64,000 nucleotides of DNA. Source: CAKSQF01 sp963628435. Its GTDB lineage: Bacteria; Bacillota; Clostridia; Oscillospirales; CAG-272. Positions 1-8,213 of this stretch are shown here, piece after piece. The translations under genes and the position numbers were made by a program. Under the pieces are notes generated by a model, which saw nothing but the letters and a program-made list of their open reading frames with translations, did not search any database and was not told the origin of the DNA. The DNA lies in NCBI GenBank assembly GCA_963628435.1, contig CAVGEY010000009.1, positions 1-64,000 of the forward strand, given 5' to 3'. The first letter of the stretch is position 1. Every line of letters begins with the position of its first letter.

Positions 1-1
1 C

Positions 2-37
2 AAAATCGGCAGGTTTCTTTCGAAGCCTGCCGATTTT
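2..37 (-). terminator. Rho-independent terminator of the transaldolase gene
   Basis: A perfect 12-bp stem (AAAATCGGCAGG at 2-13 with its complement at 26-37) and a 12-nt loop lies 31 bp beyond the stop codon of the minus-strand transaldolase gene. The A/T ends of the stem supply the U-rich tail in either direction, so it may also terminate a plus-strand gene entering from the left. Confidence 0.8.
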
Positions 38-68
38 ATTTATATGTTTAAGTTTGAGACGGTCGAAA

Positions 69-719
69 TCAGTCCTTTTTCGGAACACTCTCCCAGTCTT
101 TGAGAAAACGATCGATGCCCGCATCGGTGAGAGGATGATGAATCATCTGGCAAATGACCTTGTAGGGAACCGTCGCAATGTGCGCACCCGCCATTGCGGC
201 ATCGATTACATCTTCGGGACTTCTGATGCTTGCGGCGATAATCTCGGTTTTGATTCCGTGAATGTTGAATATCGCGGCAATCGATTTGACAAGACTGTTT
301 CCGTCAGACGAAATGTCATTAAGACGGCCCACAAACGGGCTGACGTATGATGCTCCCGCACGCGCGGCCAAAAGCGCCTGAGCAGGGCTGAAAATAAGCG
401 TCACATTTGTTTTTATTCCCATTGCCGACAGCCTCTTGACGGCTTTCAGACCTTCCGCGGTCATCGGTATTTTTATGACTATGTTCTTGTGAATTTTGGC
501 AAGTTCAACCGCTTCCGAAACCATATTCTCGGCATCCGGACTTATTACCTCGGCGGAAATCGGACCGTCGACAATAGATGTTATTTCGGTGACTACATCG
601 GCAAAAATTCTGCCCTCTTTCGCTATCAGGGACGGGTTGGTTGTTACGCCGCAGATAACGCCGAGCTCGGTTATCTCTCTGATTTCATCAACATTTGCGG
701 TATCAATAAACAGTTTCAT
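69..719 (-). CDS. tal: Transaldolase / fructose-6-phosphate aldolase-like (TalC/MipB family)
   Basis: 216 residues, the usual length of the small TalC/FSA transaldolase subfamily. These are cytosolic class I aldolases that either transfer a dihydroxyacetone unit between sugar phosphates (pentose phosphate pathway) or cleave fructose 6-phosphate. The protein opens with the family signature MKLFIDTANVDEI and has CGVTTNPSL near residues 22-30, a Schiff-base lysine in VIKIPMT (about residue 85) and the C-terminal ATVPYKV segment. ATVPYKV is more typical of TalC transaldolases than of true F6P aldolases, so transaldolase is the likelier activity (inference). The start at 719 is chosen over an upstream in-frame ATG at 803 because AAGGAG lies about 10 nt upstream and the family begins at MKLF. 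It is a single-gene unit, divergent from the lipid kinase gene. Confidence 0.93.
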   Translation of the reverse strand: MKLFIDTANVDEIREITELGVICGVTTNPSLIAKEGRIFADVVTEITSIVDGPISAEVISPDAENMVSEAVELAKIHKNIVIKIPMTAEGLKAVKRLSAMGIKTNVTLIFSPAQALLAARAGASYVSPFVGRLNDISSDGNSLVKSIAAIFNIHGIKTEIIAASIRSPEDVIDAAMAGAHIATVPYKVICQMIHHPLTDAGIDRFLKDWESVPKKD

Positions 720-806
720 AATACATAACTCCTTTTTATTCTGTATGGCCGTACAGACGACGGCAGTTCGAACAGTACCCGTAAGTGCGTTCACTGTTTT
801 CACATT

Positions 807-815
807 ATTATATCA
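807..815 (-). promoter_or_regulatory. Extended -10 promoter of the transaldolase gene
   Basis: Read on the minus strand this is TGATATAAT, a perfect extended -10 element. The -35 region is poor (GGTAAT at 17 bp). The predicted start site is near 800, giving an 80-nt leader before the ATG at 719. Confidence 0.6.
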
Positions 816-1002
816 TATTTTCGGAATATATTACCGATAGAAAAAAGAAAAATATGTCCATTCGGTAAACTTTTAACAATTCGTACTTTGAATGTCATAA
901 AACATACGGAAAAAGTAATAATATCAGCCGAAAATTTAAGATTATTTTAATGTTACGGTGTTAATATCAAAAAGTATTGTTTTAGATCAGGGGATGATAT
1001 AA

Positions 1003-1860
1003 TTGACAACGGTACTTTACAATCCGCTTGCCGGAAACGGACGCGGGACAGAAAACGCGAAGAAAATCGAGAAGATTCTTGACGGCGAAATCGAATATGA
1101 GGATATAACGAAGATAGAAAATCTTACCGACTATATAGACTCTTTTCCGGGTGAGAAAAAACTCGTTATCGCCGGCGGCGACGGAACGCTTAACCGTCTT
1201 GCCAATCTCTATGGCGGACAGGAGCCGAAAAGGGAACTGTTTTATTTTCCCGCCGGATCCGGAAATGATTTTATGGCCGATATAAAATCGCAGGATAAAA
1301 ACTGCCCGGGCTGTATACGAATCAATGAATATCTTAAAGATCTTCCTACCGTAACGGTTAACGGAAAGACAAGTTATTTCGTTAACGGTATCGGATACGG
1401 AATTGACGGATACTGCTGCGAGGAAGGCGATAAACTGCGTGCTTCGGCATCAAAGAAAAAAATCAATTATACGAATATTGCGCTTAAAGGCGTGTTTTTC
1501 TATTATCACCCGACTCATGCTACCGTAACGGTCGACGGAGCAGTGAAAAAGTATAAGCATGTTTGGCTTGCCCCGACCATGAACGGCAGATTTTACGGCG
1601 GCGGAATGATGGTTGCTCCGAGTCAGGATAGACTGTGCGGCGAGCATACATGTTCTGTTGTCGTTGCGCATAGCCTCAGCCGTATAAGACTTCTGCTCCT
1701 TTTCAAAGATATATTCACGGGCGAACATGTGAAATATACCGATGTTCTTGATATAATTACCGGACACGATATAAAGGTCGAATTTGACCGTCCCACCGCA
1801 CTTCAGATTGACGGTGAAACGGTTGTCGGCGTTACATCCTATTCGGCAAGAAAAAACTGA
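1003..1860 (+). CDS. Diacylglycerol kinase-family lipid kinase (YegS/BmrU-like)
   Basis: 285 residues, typical of the DagK/YegS/sphingosine-kinase catalytic family, which phosphorylates lipid hydroxyl groups with ATP. The nucleotide-binding motifs are in order: YNPLAGNGRG at residues 6-15, IAGGDGTLN at 56-64 (GGDGT 58-62) and FPAGSGNDF near 80. The C-terminal half is the expected beta-sandwich with YGGGMMVAP. The start codon is TTG, preceded by AGGGGAT; no ATG gives the conserved first beta strand. The substrate cannot be told from sequence. Diacylglycerol recycling for lipoteichoic acid or phospholipid synthesis is the common role, and the phosphatidyltransferase and glycosyltransferase just downstream fit a lipid theme. 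No convincing promoter was seen in 816-1002. Confidence 0.9.
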   Translation: MTTVLYNPLAGNGRGTENAKKIEKILDGEIEYEDITKIENLTDYIDSFPGEKKLVIAGGDGTLNRLANLYGGQEPKRELFYFPAGSGNDFMADIKSQDKNCPGCIRINEYLKDLPTVTVNGKTSYFVNGIGYGIDGYCCEEGDKLRASASKKKINYTNIALKGVFFYYHPTHATVTVDGAVKKYKHVWLAPTMNGRFYGGGMMVAPSQDRLCGEHTCSVVVAHSLSRIRLLLLFKDIFTGEHVKYTDVLDIITGHDIKVEFDRPTALQIDGETVVGVTSYSARKN

Positions 1861-1904
1861 TATGTATTGCAGGTCAAACAAAAAAATAAATTTTCGAAAA
1901 ACAC

Positions 1905-1933
1905 TTGACAATTTGATATAATGAATGTATAAT
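1905..1933 (+). promoter_or_regulatory. Sigma-A promoter of tRNA-Leu
   Basis: TTGACA at 1905-1910, a 17-bp spacer and TATAAT at 1928-1933: a full consensus match 32 bp upstream of the tRNA. A second extended -10-like element, TGATATAAT, lies inside the spacer at 1914-1922. Confidence 0.9.
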
Positions 1934-1965
1934 ATAACTCGCCGCTGATGATTCGGCGGCGATAT

Positions 1966-2050
1966 GCGAGAGTGGCGGAACTGGCAGACGCGCACGTTTG
2001 AGGGGCGTGTGGTTTACACCGTACGGGTTCAAGTCCCGTTTCTCGCACCA
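1966..2050 (+). tRNA. tRNA-Leu (anticodon GAG)
   Basis: 85 nt with the CCA end encoded. The acceptor stem GCGAGAG pairs with TTCTCGC, the T arm is ACGGG-TTCAAGT-CCCGT, and there is the long variable arm of a class II tRNA. The anticodon loop TTGAGGG carries GAG at positions 34-36, reading CUC/CUU leucine codons. Confidence 0.96.
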
Positions 2051-2053
2051 TCG

Positions 2054-2088
2054 ATGCTCACAGACTTATCGTCTGTGAGCATTTTTTT
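2054..2088 (+). terminator. Terminator after tRNA-Leu
   Basis: GCTCACAGAC pairs with GTCTGTGAGC around a 5-nt loop and is followed by a run of seven T. It starts 4 nt after the CCA end. Confidence 0.93.
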
Positions 2089-2194
2089 GTTCGATTTGCA
2101 TTGAACTTTCAGCGTCATTTTGGGACAAAATCCCGCAAGTGTGGTGTTTTGCAACATCGTCCGATTTTTGTCCGTTTCGACCGGAAACAATATT

Positions 2195-2203
2195 TGGTAT
2201 ACT
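2195..2203 (+). promoter_or_regulatory. Possible extended -10 promoter of the phosphatidyltransferase operon
   Basis: TGGTATACT is an extended -10-like element (TATACT at 2198-2203). The -35 region at 17 bp (TTTCGA) is weak. Position suits the operon starting at 2260. Confidence 0.35.
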
Positions 2204-2259
2204 TTTACACAGAGTAAAATTTGTGAATGAATGTTTTATGCGTTCGGGGAAATACGATT

Positions 2260-3528
2260 ATGATGAATGACAGAAAAAAAATTAAAGGTGAATGGCTGAC
2301 GATTCCGAATGCGATGAGTCTCTTTCGCCTTTTGCTGATTCCGCTGATAGTCCGGATTTACTGCTTCGAAAAAAATTATTATGCGGCGGTCGCATTGATT
2401 GCACTTTCGGCGCTGACCGATGTTCTTGACGGTAAGATTGCAAGAAAATTCAATATGGTATCCGATATCGGCAAGGTACTCGATCCGATTGCGGATAAAC
2501 TTACTCAGGGTGCGGTGATTATTTGTCTTATCAACCGTTATCCGCAGGTTATGATTTTAATCGTACTTTTCTGCATTAAAGAGATCGCGATGCTTGTTAT
2601 GGGCTGTATGGTAATGCATTATGACGGAAGCATCAATTCGGCAAAGTGGTACGGGAAGGCCTGCACCGTGGTTTTGGACAGTTCTATGGCGGTTATGGTA
2701 TTGATGCCGTCGCTGCCCGATCTCGCGATAGACGTTACGGTTGCACTCTGTTGTTTGGCAATGATTTTGTCACTTGTTATGTATACCCATTTCTATGTTA
2801 CACTGCTGAAAAAAACGCCGGTCTGGACCGAACATGAAAACAGGTGGGAAACCGTAAAGAAAATCGTCATCGTCTGTATTTGGGCAATCGCCGTTGTTGT
2901 CCTGCTTATAAACAAAGACCGCTTTACGGTTGATGAGGTACTGCGCTATTCTCCGAAAAATCCCATACTCGCCGCTGTTCTGATGATGCTGCTCTTCGCG
3001 CTGAAATCGGTCAGCATCGTCGTTTATTGCGGAATTCTCTATGCGGCCGACGGTATTCTTTTTCCGCTGCCCGTCGCCATCATCCTGAATATTATCGGTA
3101 CCGCGATAATGGTATCGATTCCGTATTTTATCGGAAGGCGGAACGGGAAAGAGTTGTCCGAAAAAATACTGTCACGCTTTCCGAAGGCGGTTCTCATAAA
3201 AAAGTTCAGGGATAAAAACGATTTTATGTTTACGCTGATTGTCAGGCTTGTAGGTCTGCTTCCGTGTGATGTTGTGAGTCTGTATTTCGGAAGCTGCCGA
3301 ACGAACTATCCGAAATATCTTGCCGCATGCATTATAGGAATGTTGCCGCCGATTATTACGCTTCCGATTATCGGAACCAATGCCTCAAATGTCGGATCGC
3401 CTCAGTTTATCATATCGATATGCATCAATATTTGCTGCATCGTCGGTTCATTGATTGCGTGCGCGGTAATAAAAGCCGAACAAAAGAATAAGGAGAGAAA
3501 AAATGAATGTATCGAAAACCCCGATTAA
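2260..3528 (+). CDS. CDP-alcohol phosphatidyltransferase fused to a VTT/DedA-like membrane domain
   Basis: 422-residue integral membrane protein with two domains. The N-terminal half carries the CDP-alcohol phosphotransferase signature D-G-x2-A-R-x8-G-x3-D-x3-D at residues 57-81 and resembles phosphatidylglycerophosphate synthase, which joins CDP-diacylglycerol to an alcohol phosphate. From about residue 235 a second hydrophobic domain resembles SNARE-associated/VTT proteins (TVP38, YdjX, DedA), with YFIGRRNG and a FTLIVRLVGLLP-type core. Both activities are usually separate genes, so the fusion is notable. The start at 2260 is used because CGGGGA lies 9 nt upstream; an ATG at 2227 lacks a clear SD. 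The next gene starts inside its 3' end (26-bp overlap), so they are co-transcribed. The substrate alcohol is not known. Confidence 0.85.
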   Translation: MMNDRKKIKGEWLTIPNAMSLFRLLLIPLIVRIYCFEKNYYAAVALIALSALTDVLDGKIARKFNMVSDIGKVLDPIADKLTQGAVIICLINRYPQVMILIVLFCIKEIAMLVMGCMVMHYDGSINSAKWYGKACTVVLDSSMAVMVLMPSLPDLAIDVTVALCCLAMILSLVMYTHFYVTLLKKTPVWTEHENRWETVKKIVIVCIWAIAVVVLLINKDRFTVDEVLRYSPKNPILAAVLMMLLFALKSVSIVVYCGILYAADGILFPLPVAIILNIIGTAIMVSIPYFIGRRNGKELSEKILSRFPKAVLIKKFRDKNDFMFTLIVRLVGLLPCDVVSLYFGSCRTNYPKYLAACIIGMLPPIITLPIIGTNASNVGSPQFIISICINICCIVGSLIACAVIKAEQKNKERKNECIENPD

Positions 3529-4330
3529 CATTTTAATTACGGTTGACCGAAATTATCTCCCGTATTTCAATGTTATGCTTTGCTCACTGCTCCATAGCAA
3601 TCCCGACGAATCGGTAGAGGTATATATACTCCATGATTCTCTTAATGAAAGTATGATGGAGCCGACACATAAAATTCTCGGAGACCGCGGTGATATTCAT
3701 CTCATAAAAGTCGATGAGACGGAGCTCGAAGAGGCTCCCACAACCGATCGCTACCCGAAGGCAATATACTATCGCATTTTTGCCGCGAAGTATCTTCCGG
3801 ACAGCCTTGACCGTATTCTCTATCTTGATCCCGATTTGATTGTGAACGGCAGTATCCGTGAACTTTACGATATGCCGATGGGAACGGCATTTTTCGCCGC
3901 CGCCTCCCATATAGGCAATGTTCTTCACTTTTTTAACGAAATGCGTCTGGATATGGATGAGGATATGCCGTATATCAATTCGGGCGTTATGCTTGTCAAT
4001 CTGCAGCGGCTGCGTGTTGAACAGACCTATTCCGAGGTGTTCGACTATATAAGCAGCTATAAAGAGCGGCTGATATTGCCCGATCAGGATATCATAAGCG
4101 GTTTGTACGGAGACCGCATTATTCCTCTTGATCCCTACCGCTACAATATGACCGAGCGCCTGTTTGTTTTTCATAAACAGAAAAACGATAAAATCGATAT
4201 AAACTATATTCGCGAAAATTCGGTTATCATACACTATTGCGGAAGAAATAAACCGTGGAAAACCGGATATATCGGAAAACTGAATGTTTTCTACGATGAA
4301 ACGGTTGCCCGTATGAAAAACGATGAATAA
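3503..4330 (+). CDS. Glycosyltransferase family 8 protein
   Basis: 275 residues, the length of GT8 enzymes of the LPS galactosyl/glucosyltransferase and glycogenin type, which are retaining GT-A-fold enzymes using UDP-sugars. Seen: the N-terminal strand INILITVDRNYLPYF, a DxD metal-nucleotide site as LYLDPDLIVNG near residues 106-114, INSGVMLVNL near 158, the DQDIISGLY segment near 197, and the C-terminal HYCGRNKPW motif near 250. AAGGAGAG lies just before the ATG. The start overlaps the phosphatidyltransferase gene by 26 bp. In this context it may glycosylate a membrane lipid or wall polymer anchor, which is inference. Confidence 0.9.
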   Translation: MNVSKTPINILITVDRNYLPYFNVMLCSLLHSNPDESVEVYILHDSLNESMMEPTHKILGDRGDIHLIKVDETELEEAPTTDRYPKAIYYRIFAAKYLPDSLDRILYLDPDLIVNGSIRELYDMPMGTAFFAAASHIGNVLHFFNEMRLDMDEDMPYINSGVMLVNLQRLRVEQTYSEVFDYISSYKERLILPDQDIISGLYGDRIIPLDPYRYNMTERLFVFHKQKNDKIDINYIRENSVIIHYCGRNKPWKTGYIGKLNVFYDETVARMKNDE

Positions 4331-4351
4331 TAAATGAAAGGACGACATATT

Positions 4352-5323
4352 ATGAAAGCAAGAATGGAAAAAATCACAAAAGCCGTGGGAATAACCGTCG
4401 GAGCTGCCGCGGTTGCCTCCGCCACGGCTTATGTTACGGCGAAATATCTTGTAAGCACCGCACTTGATCGAAAAATGCCTAAAGCAATGGAAAAGGCCGG
4501 AGACCTGATATCCGGGGAAAAAGTCAATAATGAGTTTCTGAAAGCGGTAGAGGAGGCTTCCGAAAAACTTGCGGCGACACCGAATGAAACAGTTGAAATA
4601 GAGTCTTATGACGGAGCAACACTTGTCGGACATTTCATTCCCTGTGAAAATCCGAAAAGGGTTGTAATAGCATTTCACGGATGGCGCTCTTCGTGGCACC
4701 GCGATTTCGGTACGGTTGCAGATTATTGGAAAGACCACGGCTGCAGCGTGCTTTATGTCGAACAGCGCGGGCAAAATAACAGCGGCGGCGAATATATGGG
4801 ATTCGGTCTGACCGAACGCTTTGACTGCCTTAACTGGATAGAATGGGTAATAAACCGCTGCGGAGACGACATCCCGATATATCTTGCGGGCGTCTCTATG
4901 GGCGCAACAACCGTGCTTATGGCATCCGGTCTTAACCTTCCGAATAATGTGCACGGAATTATGGCTGATTGCGGTTTCACATCGCCTTACGCCATTTGGA
5001 AGCATATCGCAAATGATAATCTTCATATCGGCTACGGAATACGCGGAGCAATGGCAAATGAAATCTGTAAGCAGAAGATTTCGGTCGGCCCCGAAGATTA
5101 TTCTACGGTAGATGCGCTTAAAGTTTCGGACACGCCCGTACTGTTCGTACATGGTGCCTCCGATCATTTCGTGCCTGTGGAAATGACCTATGAAAATTAT
5201 CTCGCATGCAAAGCACCGAAGCAACTGCTTATCGTTCCCGGGGCCGATCACGGAGAAAGTTATTTTACTGAGCCGAAAAGATACGAGGCGGCCGCAGAAC
5301 AGTTCTGGAAAGATTTTGATTGA
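4352..5323 (+). CDS. Membrane-anchored alpha/beta hydrolase (serine aminopeptidase S33-like)
   Basis: 323 residues. A hydrophobic segment at about residues 10-30 (GITVGAAAVASATAY) acts as a signal anchor, so the enzyme probably faces outside. The fold shows an oxyanion strand with FHGWRSS near residue 112, nucleophile elbow GVSMG near 180, acid in GASDHF near 270 and histidine in GADHGES near 298. This is a complete Ser-Asp-His triad. It matches the BD-FAE/YqkD-like family of clostridial hydrolases, whose substrates are mostly unknown esters or acyl chains. The start at 4352 follows AAAGGA by 9 nt; an ATG at 4334 has no SD. It lies 21 bp after the GT8 gene in the same operon. Confidence 0.85.
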   Translation: MKARMEKITKAVGITVGAAAVASATAYVTAKYLVSTALDRKMPKAMEKAGDLISGEKVNNEFLKAVEEASEKLAATPNETVEIESYDGATLVGHFIPCENPKRVVIAFHGWRSSWHRDFGTVADYWKDHGCSVLYVEQRGQNNSGGEYMGFGLTERFDCLNWIEWVINRCGDDIPIYLAGVSMGATTVLMASGLNLPNNVHGIMADCGFTSPYAIWKHIANDNLHIGYGIRGAMANEICKQKISVGPEDYSTVDALKVSDTPVLFVHGASDHFVPVEMTYENYLACKAPKQLLIVPGADHGESYFTEPKRYEAAAEQFWKDFD

Positions 5324-5371
5324 CTGTCCGCAAAGCATTAAATTAAAATTCGTCTAAAAATCCGAAACCAC

Positions 5372-5400
5372 TTGCAAATTCCGAAATGCTGTGATATAAT
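5372..5400 (+). promoter_or_regulatory. Promoter of tRNA-Arg
   Basis: TTGCAA at 5372-5377, a 17-bp spacer and TATAAT at 5395-5400 with an upstream TG (TGATATAAT), 22 bp before the tRNA. Confidence 0.85.
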
Positions 5401-5421
5401 AGTCCGGTATTTCGGAATTGT

Positions 5422-5498
5422 GTTTCCGTAGCTCAGCAGGATAGAGCGACCGCCTCCTAAGCGGTAGGTCAGCCGTTCGAATCGGCCCGGAAACGCCA
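5422..5498 (+). tRNA. tRNA-Arg (anticodon CCT)
   Basis: 77 nt including the encoded CCA. The acceptor stem GTTTCCG pairs with CGGAAAC. The anticodon stem ACCGC/GCGGT closes loop CTCCTAA, giving anticodon CCT, which reads AGG. Confidence 0.95.
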
Positions 5499-5500
5499 GA

Positions 5501-5546
5501 AGCAGCGTCGAAAGTCTTGAAATTCAAGGCTTTCGACGCTGCTTTA
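5501..5546 (+). terminator. Terminator-like hairpin after tRNA-Arg
   Basis: A 19-nt arm at 5501-5519 pairs, with one G-T wobble, to 5525-5543 around a 5-nt loop. Only a short T stretch follows (TTATG), so it may act partly as a processing or stabilising stem. Confidence 0.75.
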
Positions 5547-5676
5547 TGTTATTCGGTTAATTTCAAACTGGTCGGGATGTTTTTATCGGTGCTTTTGAAA
5601 GTACTTTCTTAAATCAATCATAAACGCACTCTTTTAATGATTTTCACTAATTATAAAGTAATTTTTGCGGAAGATA

Positions 5677-5705
5677 TTGACAAAAGTGCAAAAAAATAGT
5701 ACAAT
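5677..5705 (+). promoter_or_regulatory. Promoter of the lipase-glpK operon
   Basis: TTGACA at 5677-5682, a 17-bp spacer and TACAAT at 5700-5705, 24 bp before the lipase ATG. Confidence 0.85.
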
Positions 5706-5728
5706 CAAAAAAAACAGGGTGTGATTAT

Positions 5729-6634
5729 ATGTATAAAAATGAATATATAACTCTTCCGGAGGGAAGAATCTGCTTTTACGCATGGGAAGCGGAAAATCCT
5801 TTCTGCGTTTTGCAGCTCTGCCACGGAATGAGCGAACATCTCGGAAGATACGACGAATTCGCGTCGGCTCTTGCCGCGGCGGGAATAACCGTCTGCGGAA
5901 TCGACTATCCCGGACATGGCAAAAGCGACGGCATACGCGGCCATTTTTCCGACAGGAAAGGCTGGGATTATCTTATTTCGGCAAACCTTGCCTGTGAAAA
6001 GAAAATAAACGAAGATTACCCCGATCTGCCGAAAATTCTGATGGGGCATTCGATGGGTTCGTTTGTCGCAAGATATATCGCGGCGTATTTCCCCGATATC
6101 GCATCGGCATACATCTTTATGGGTACGGCAGGCAGAAATCCCGTGCTTTTTGCGGGCAAAATCCTTGCCGCCGTCAGGAGTGCTTTCGGTCATCGCCGCC
6201 GCCCCGACAATGTGATTAACAGCCTCTGTTTCGGAGCGTATGCAAAAGGCGTTAAAAATTCGCGAACTTCTTTTGACTGGCTTTCCAACGACGAAAAGGA
6301 AGTCGATAAATATATCGAAGACGAAAACTGCGGTTTTCCGTTTACCGCCGCGGGCTTTGCCGCTCTTTTCCACGGACTCGGCAAGGTTTCGGGCAAAAAA
6401 TGGGCGAAAAAACTTGATAAAACCAAGCCTTATCTTCTGCTTGCGGGAACGGATGACCCTGTAGGAAACTACGCAAAAGGCGTTGTCGAAGTTTACGATA
6501 ATATGTGCCTTGCGGGCGTTAAAGACGTCGATATAAAACTTTATGAGGGCGGCAGACACGAAACCCTGAACGACGGAATGAGAAAGGAAGTCACCGCCGA
6601 CATTATAGATTTTATTAACAAAAAAACGAGGTAA
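5729..6634 (+). CDS. Monoglyceride lipase-like alpha/beta hydrolase
   Basis: 301 residues of the Hydrolase_4 (serine aminopeptidase S33) family that includes bacterial and eukaryotic monoacylglycerol lipases. Diagnostic motifs: LCHGMSEHLGRYD near residue 30 (the HGxxEH oxyanion motif of MGL), DYPGHGKSDG near 60, nucleophile elbow GHSMG at about 105-109, acid in GTDDPVG near 241 and histidine in GGRHETLND near 275. No signal peptide is visible, so it should act in the cytosol, releasing fatty acid and glycerol (or lysophospholipid head groups) from acylglycerols. Only 3 bp separate it from glycerol kinase, which would use the glycerol released. This pairing supports the lipase call over a peptidase or haloperoxidase. 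Confidence 0.88.
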   Translation: MYKNEYITLPEGRICFYAWEAENPFCVLQLCHGMSEHLGRYDEFASALAAAGITVCGIDYPGHGKSDGIRGHFSDRKGWDYLISANLACEKKINEDYPDLPKILMGHSMGSFVARYIAAYFPDIASAYIFMGTAGRNPVLFAGKILAAVRSAFGHRRRPDNVINSLCFGAYAKGVKNSRTSFDWLSNDEKEVDKYIEDENCGFPFTAAGFAALFHGLGKVSGKKWAKKLDKTKPYLLLAGTDDPVGNYAKGVVEVYDNMCLAGVKDVDIKLYEGGRHETLNDGMRKEVTADIIDFINKKTR

Positions 6635-6637
6635 AAT

Positions 6638-8125
6638 ATGAAAAAATACGTGATTGCCCTCGACCAGGGAACGACTTCTTCGCGTGCCGTCGTCTTTGAC
6701 GCGGATATGGAAATCGTCGGGAAAGCTCAGAGGGAATTCAGACAGATATATCCGAAAGAAGGCTACGTCGAACACGATCCCGAAGAGATTTATTTTACAC
6801 AGAAAAGCGTTCTCGAAGAAGCCGTTATAAAAACGGGAATTTCCGCCGATGAAATCGCCGCGATAGGAATTACAAATCAGCGTGAAACGACGATCGTTTG
6901 GGATAAAAACACCGGAAAGCCCGTCTATAATGCGATAGTTTGGCAATGCCGACGGACAAGCGACCTCTGCGACGAGATAAAGAAGTCGGAGATGAATTCT
7001 TACATAAGAGAAAACACCGGGCTTGTCATCGACGCATATTTTTCCGCAACGAAAATAAAATGGATTCTGGATAACGTCCCCGACGCGAGACGGCGTGCCG
7101 AAGCGGGAGAACTGCTGTTCGGAACGGTTGATTGCTGGCTTCTTTGGCGTTTTTCGAAAAGAAAAGTTCATGCGACCGACGAAACGAACGCTTCCCGCAC
7201 TATGCTTTACAATATAAAAACGCACGAATGGGACGAAAAATTGCTTTCCTATTTCGATATTCCGAAAGCAATGCTCCCCGAAGTAAAACAGTCGGGCGAC
7301 TTTTTCGGGGAAGCGCTTATCGACGGCAAACCCGTTCCGATAACGGGAATTGCGGGGGATCAGCAGTCGTCGCTTTTCGGGCAGAGCTGCTTTGAAGAGG
7401 GCGATGTCAAAAACACCTACGGAACAGGCTGCTTCCTTTTAATGAATATCGGTGAAAAATTCAGAATTCCCGGAAACGGACTTATAACGACCGTTGCGGC
7501 TGAAATGAAAGGAAAACATTCCTATGCCGTCGAGGGCAGCGTTTTTACGGGCGGCGCGGTCATTCAATGGCTTCGCGATGAGATGCAGCTTATTTTGAAT
7601 GCCTCCGACAGTGAGGACGCGGCTTTGTCTGTAAAAGATACGGGCGGCGTATTCCTCGTTCCCGCTTTTACAGGGCTCGGGGCTCCTTATTGGGATATGT
7701 ATTCCCGCGGGACGATCGTCGGAATTACACGCGGCACGAATAAGAACCATATCGTAAGGGCGGCGCTCGAGGCGATTGCGTATCAGTCGCAGGATGTTCT
7801 TGCCTGCCTTTCCGCCGAAACCGGAAAACGCACCGGAAAACTCAAAGTCGACGGTGGAGCTGCGGCAAACGGATTTCTGATGCAGTTTCAGGCGGATATT
7901 TCGGGAGTCGATATCATTCGCCCGAAGATAATCGAAACGACGGCTCTCGGAGCGGCGACTCTTGCGGGGCTTACCGTCGGCTTTTACCCCGATAAATCCG
8001 AAATCGCCGAAATGCAGAAAACCGACCGCGTTTTTACGCCGAAAATGTCCGCAAAAGAGGCTTCGGAAAAGCTCGAAATGTGGCACAGAGCGGTTGAGAG
8101 AGCGTCAGGCTGGCTGTCGGAATAA
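6638..8125 (+). CDS. glpK: Glycerol kinase
   Basis: 495 residues, full FGGY-family length. It converts glycerol and ATP to sn-glycerol 3-phosphate in the cytosol. Seen: ALDQGTTSSRAVVFD at the N-terminus, EHDPEEI, NQRETTIVWD near 87, the GIAGDQQSSLFGQ block near 240, YGTGCFLLMNIG near 262 and DGGAAANGFLMQFQAD near 407. In several Firmicutes enzymes the loop just before GxAGDQQ carries a histidine phosphorylated by the PTS protein HPr; here that loop (GEALIDGKPVPI) has no histidine, so PTS activation is probably absent (inference). It is the second gene of a two-gene operon. No glpF or glpD is adjacent. Confidence 0.96.
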   Translation: MKKYVIALDQGTTSSRAVVFDADMEIVGKAQREFRQIYPKEGYVEHDPEEIYFTQKSVLEEAVIKTGISADEIAAIGITNQRETTIVWDKNTGKPVYNAIVWQCRRTSDLCDEIKKSEMNSYIRENTGLVIDAYFSATKIKWILDNVPDARRRAEAGELLFGTVDCWLLWRFSKRKVHATDETNASRTMLYNIKTHEWDEKLLSYFDIPKAMLPEVKQSGDFFGEALIDGKPVPITGIAGDQQSSLFGQSCFEEGDVKNTYGTGCFLLMNIGEKFRIPGNGLITTVAAEMKGKHSYAVEGSVFTGGAVIQWLRDEMQLILNASDSEDAALSVKDTGGVFLVPAFTGLGAPYWDMYSRGTIVGITRGTNKNHIVRAALEAIAYQSQDVLACLSAETGKRTGKLKVDGGAAANGFLMQFQADISGVDIIRPKIIETTALGAATLAGLTVGFYPDKSEIAEMQKTDRVFTPKMSAKEASEKLEMWHRAVERASGWLSE

Positions 8126-8213
8126 CCCGCACTTTCCGCAGCGACTGTTCTCTTCATTAAAAGAAGGTAAACAACTGATTATTTCAAAATGACATTTGTC
8201 CTTTGTTTCAGTA

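Noticed and set aside
998..1003. TATAAT with upstream TG just before the lipid kinase start
   Set aside because: The -10 would overlap the TTG start codon, so transcription would begin inside the gene and lose the first conserved strand; treated as chance or as a site for another transcript.
3584..5338. Long open frame (584 codons) on the minus strand opposite the GT8 and hydrolase genes
   Set aside because: Antisense shadow. The real genes there have clear motifs and SD sequences; the shadow is low-complexity, rich in Cys, Ile, Phe and Arg, and has no SD. The codon bias of these genes leaves few stops on the opposite strand.
5705..7225. 506-codon minus-strand open frame opposite the lipase and glpK
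   Set aside because: Antisense of two confidently assigned genes; no family features.
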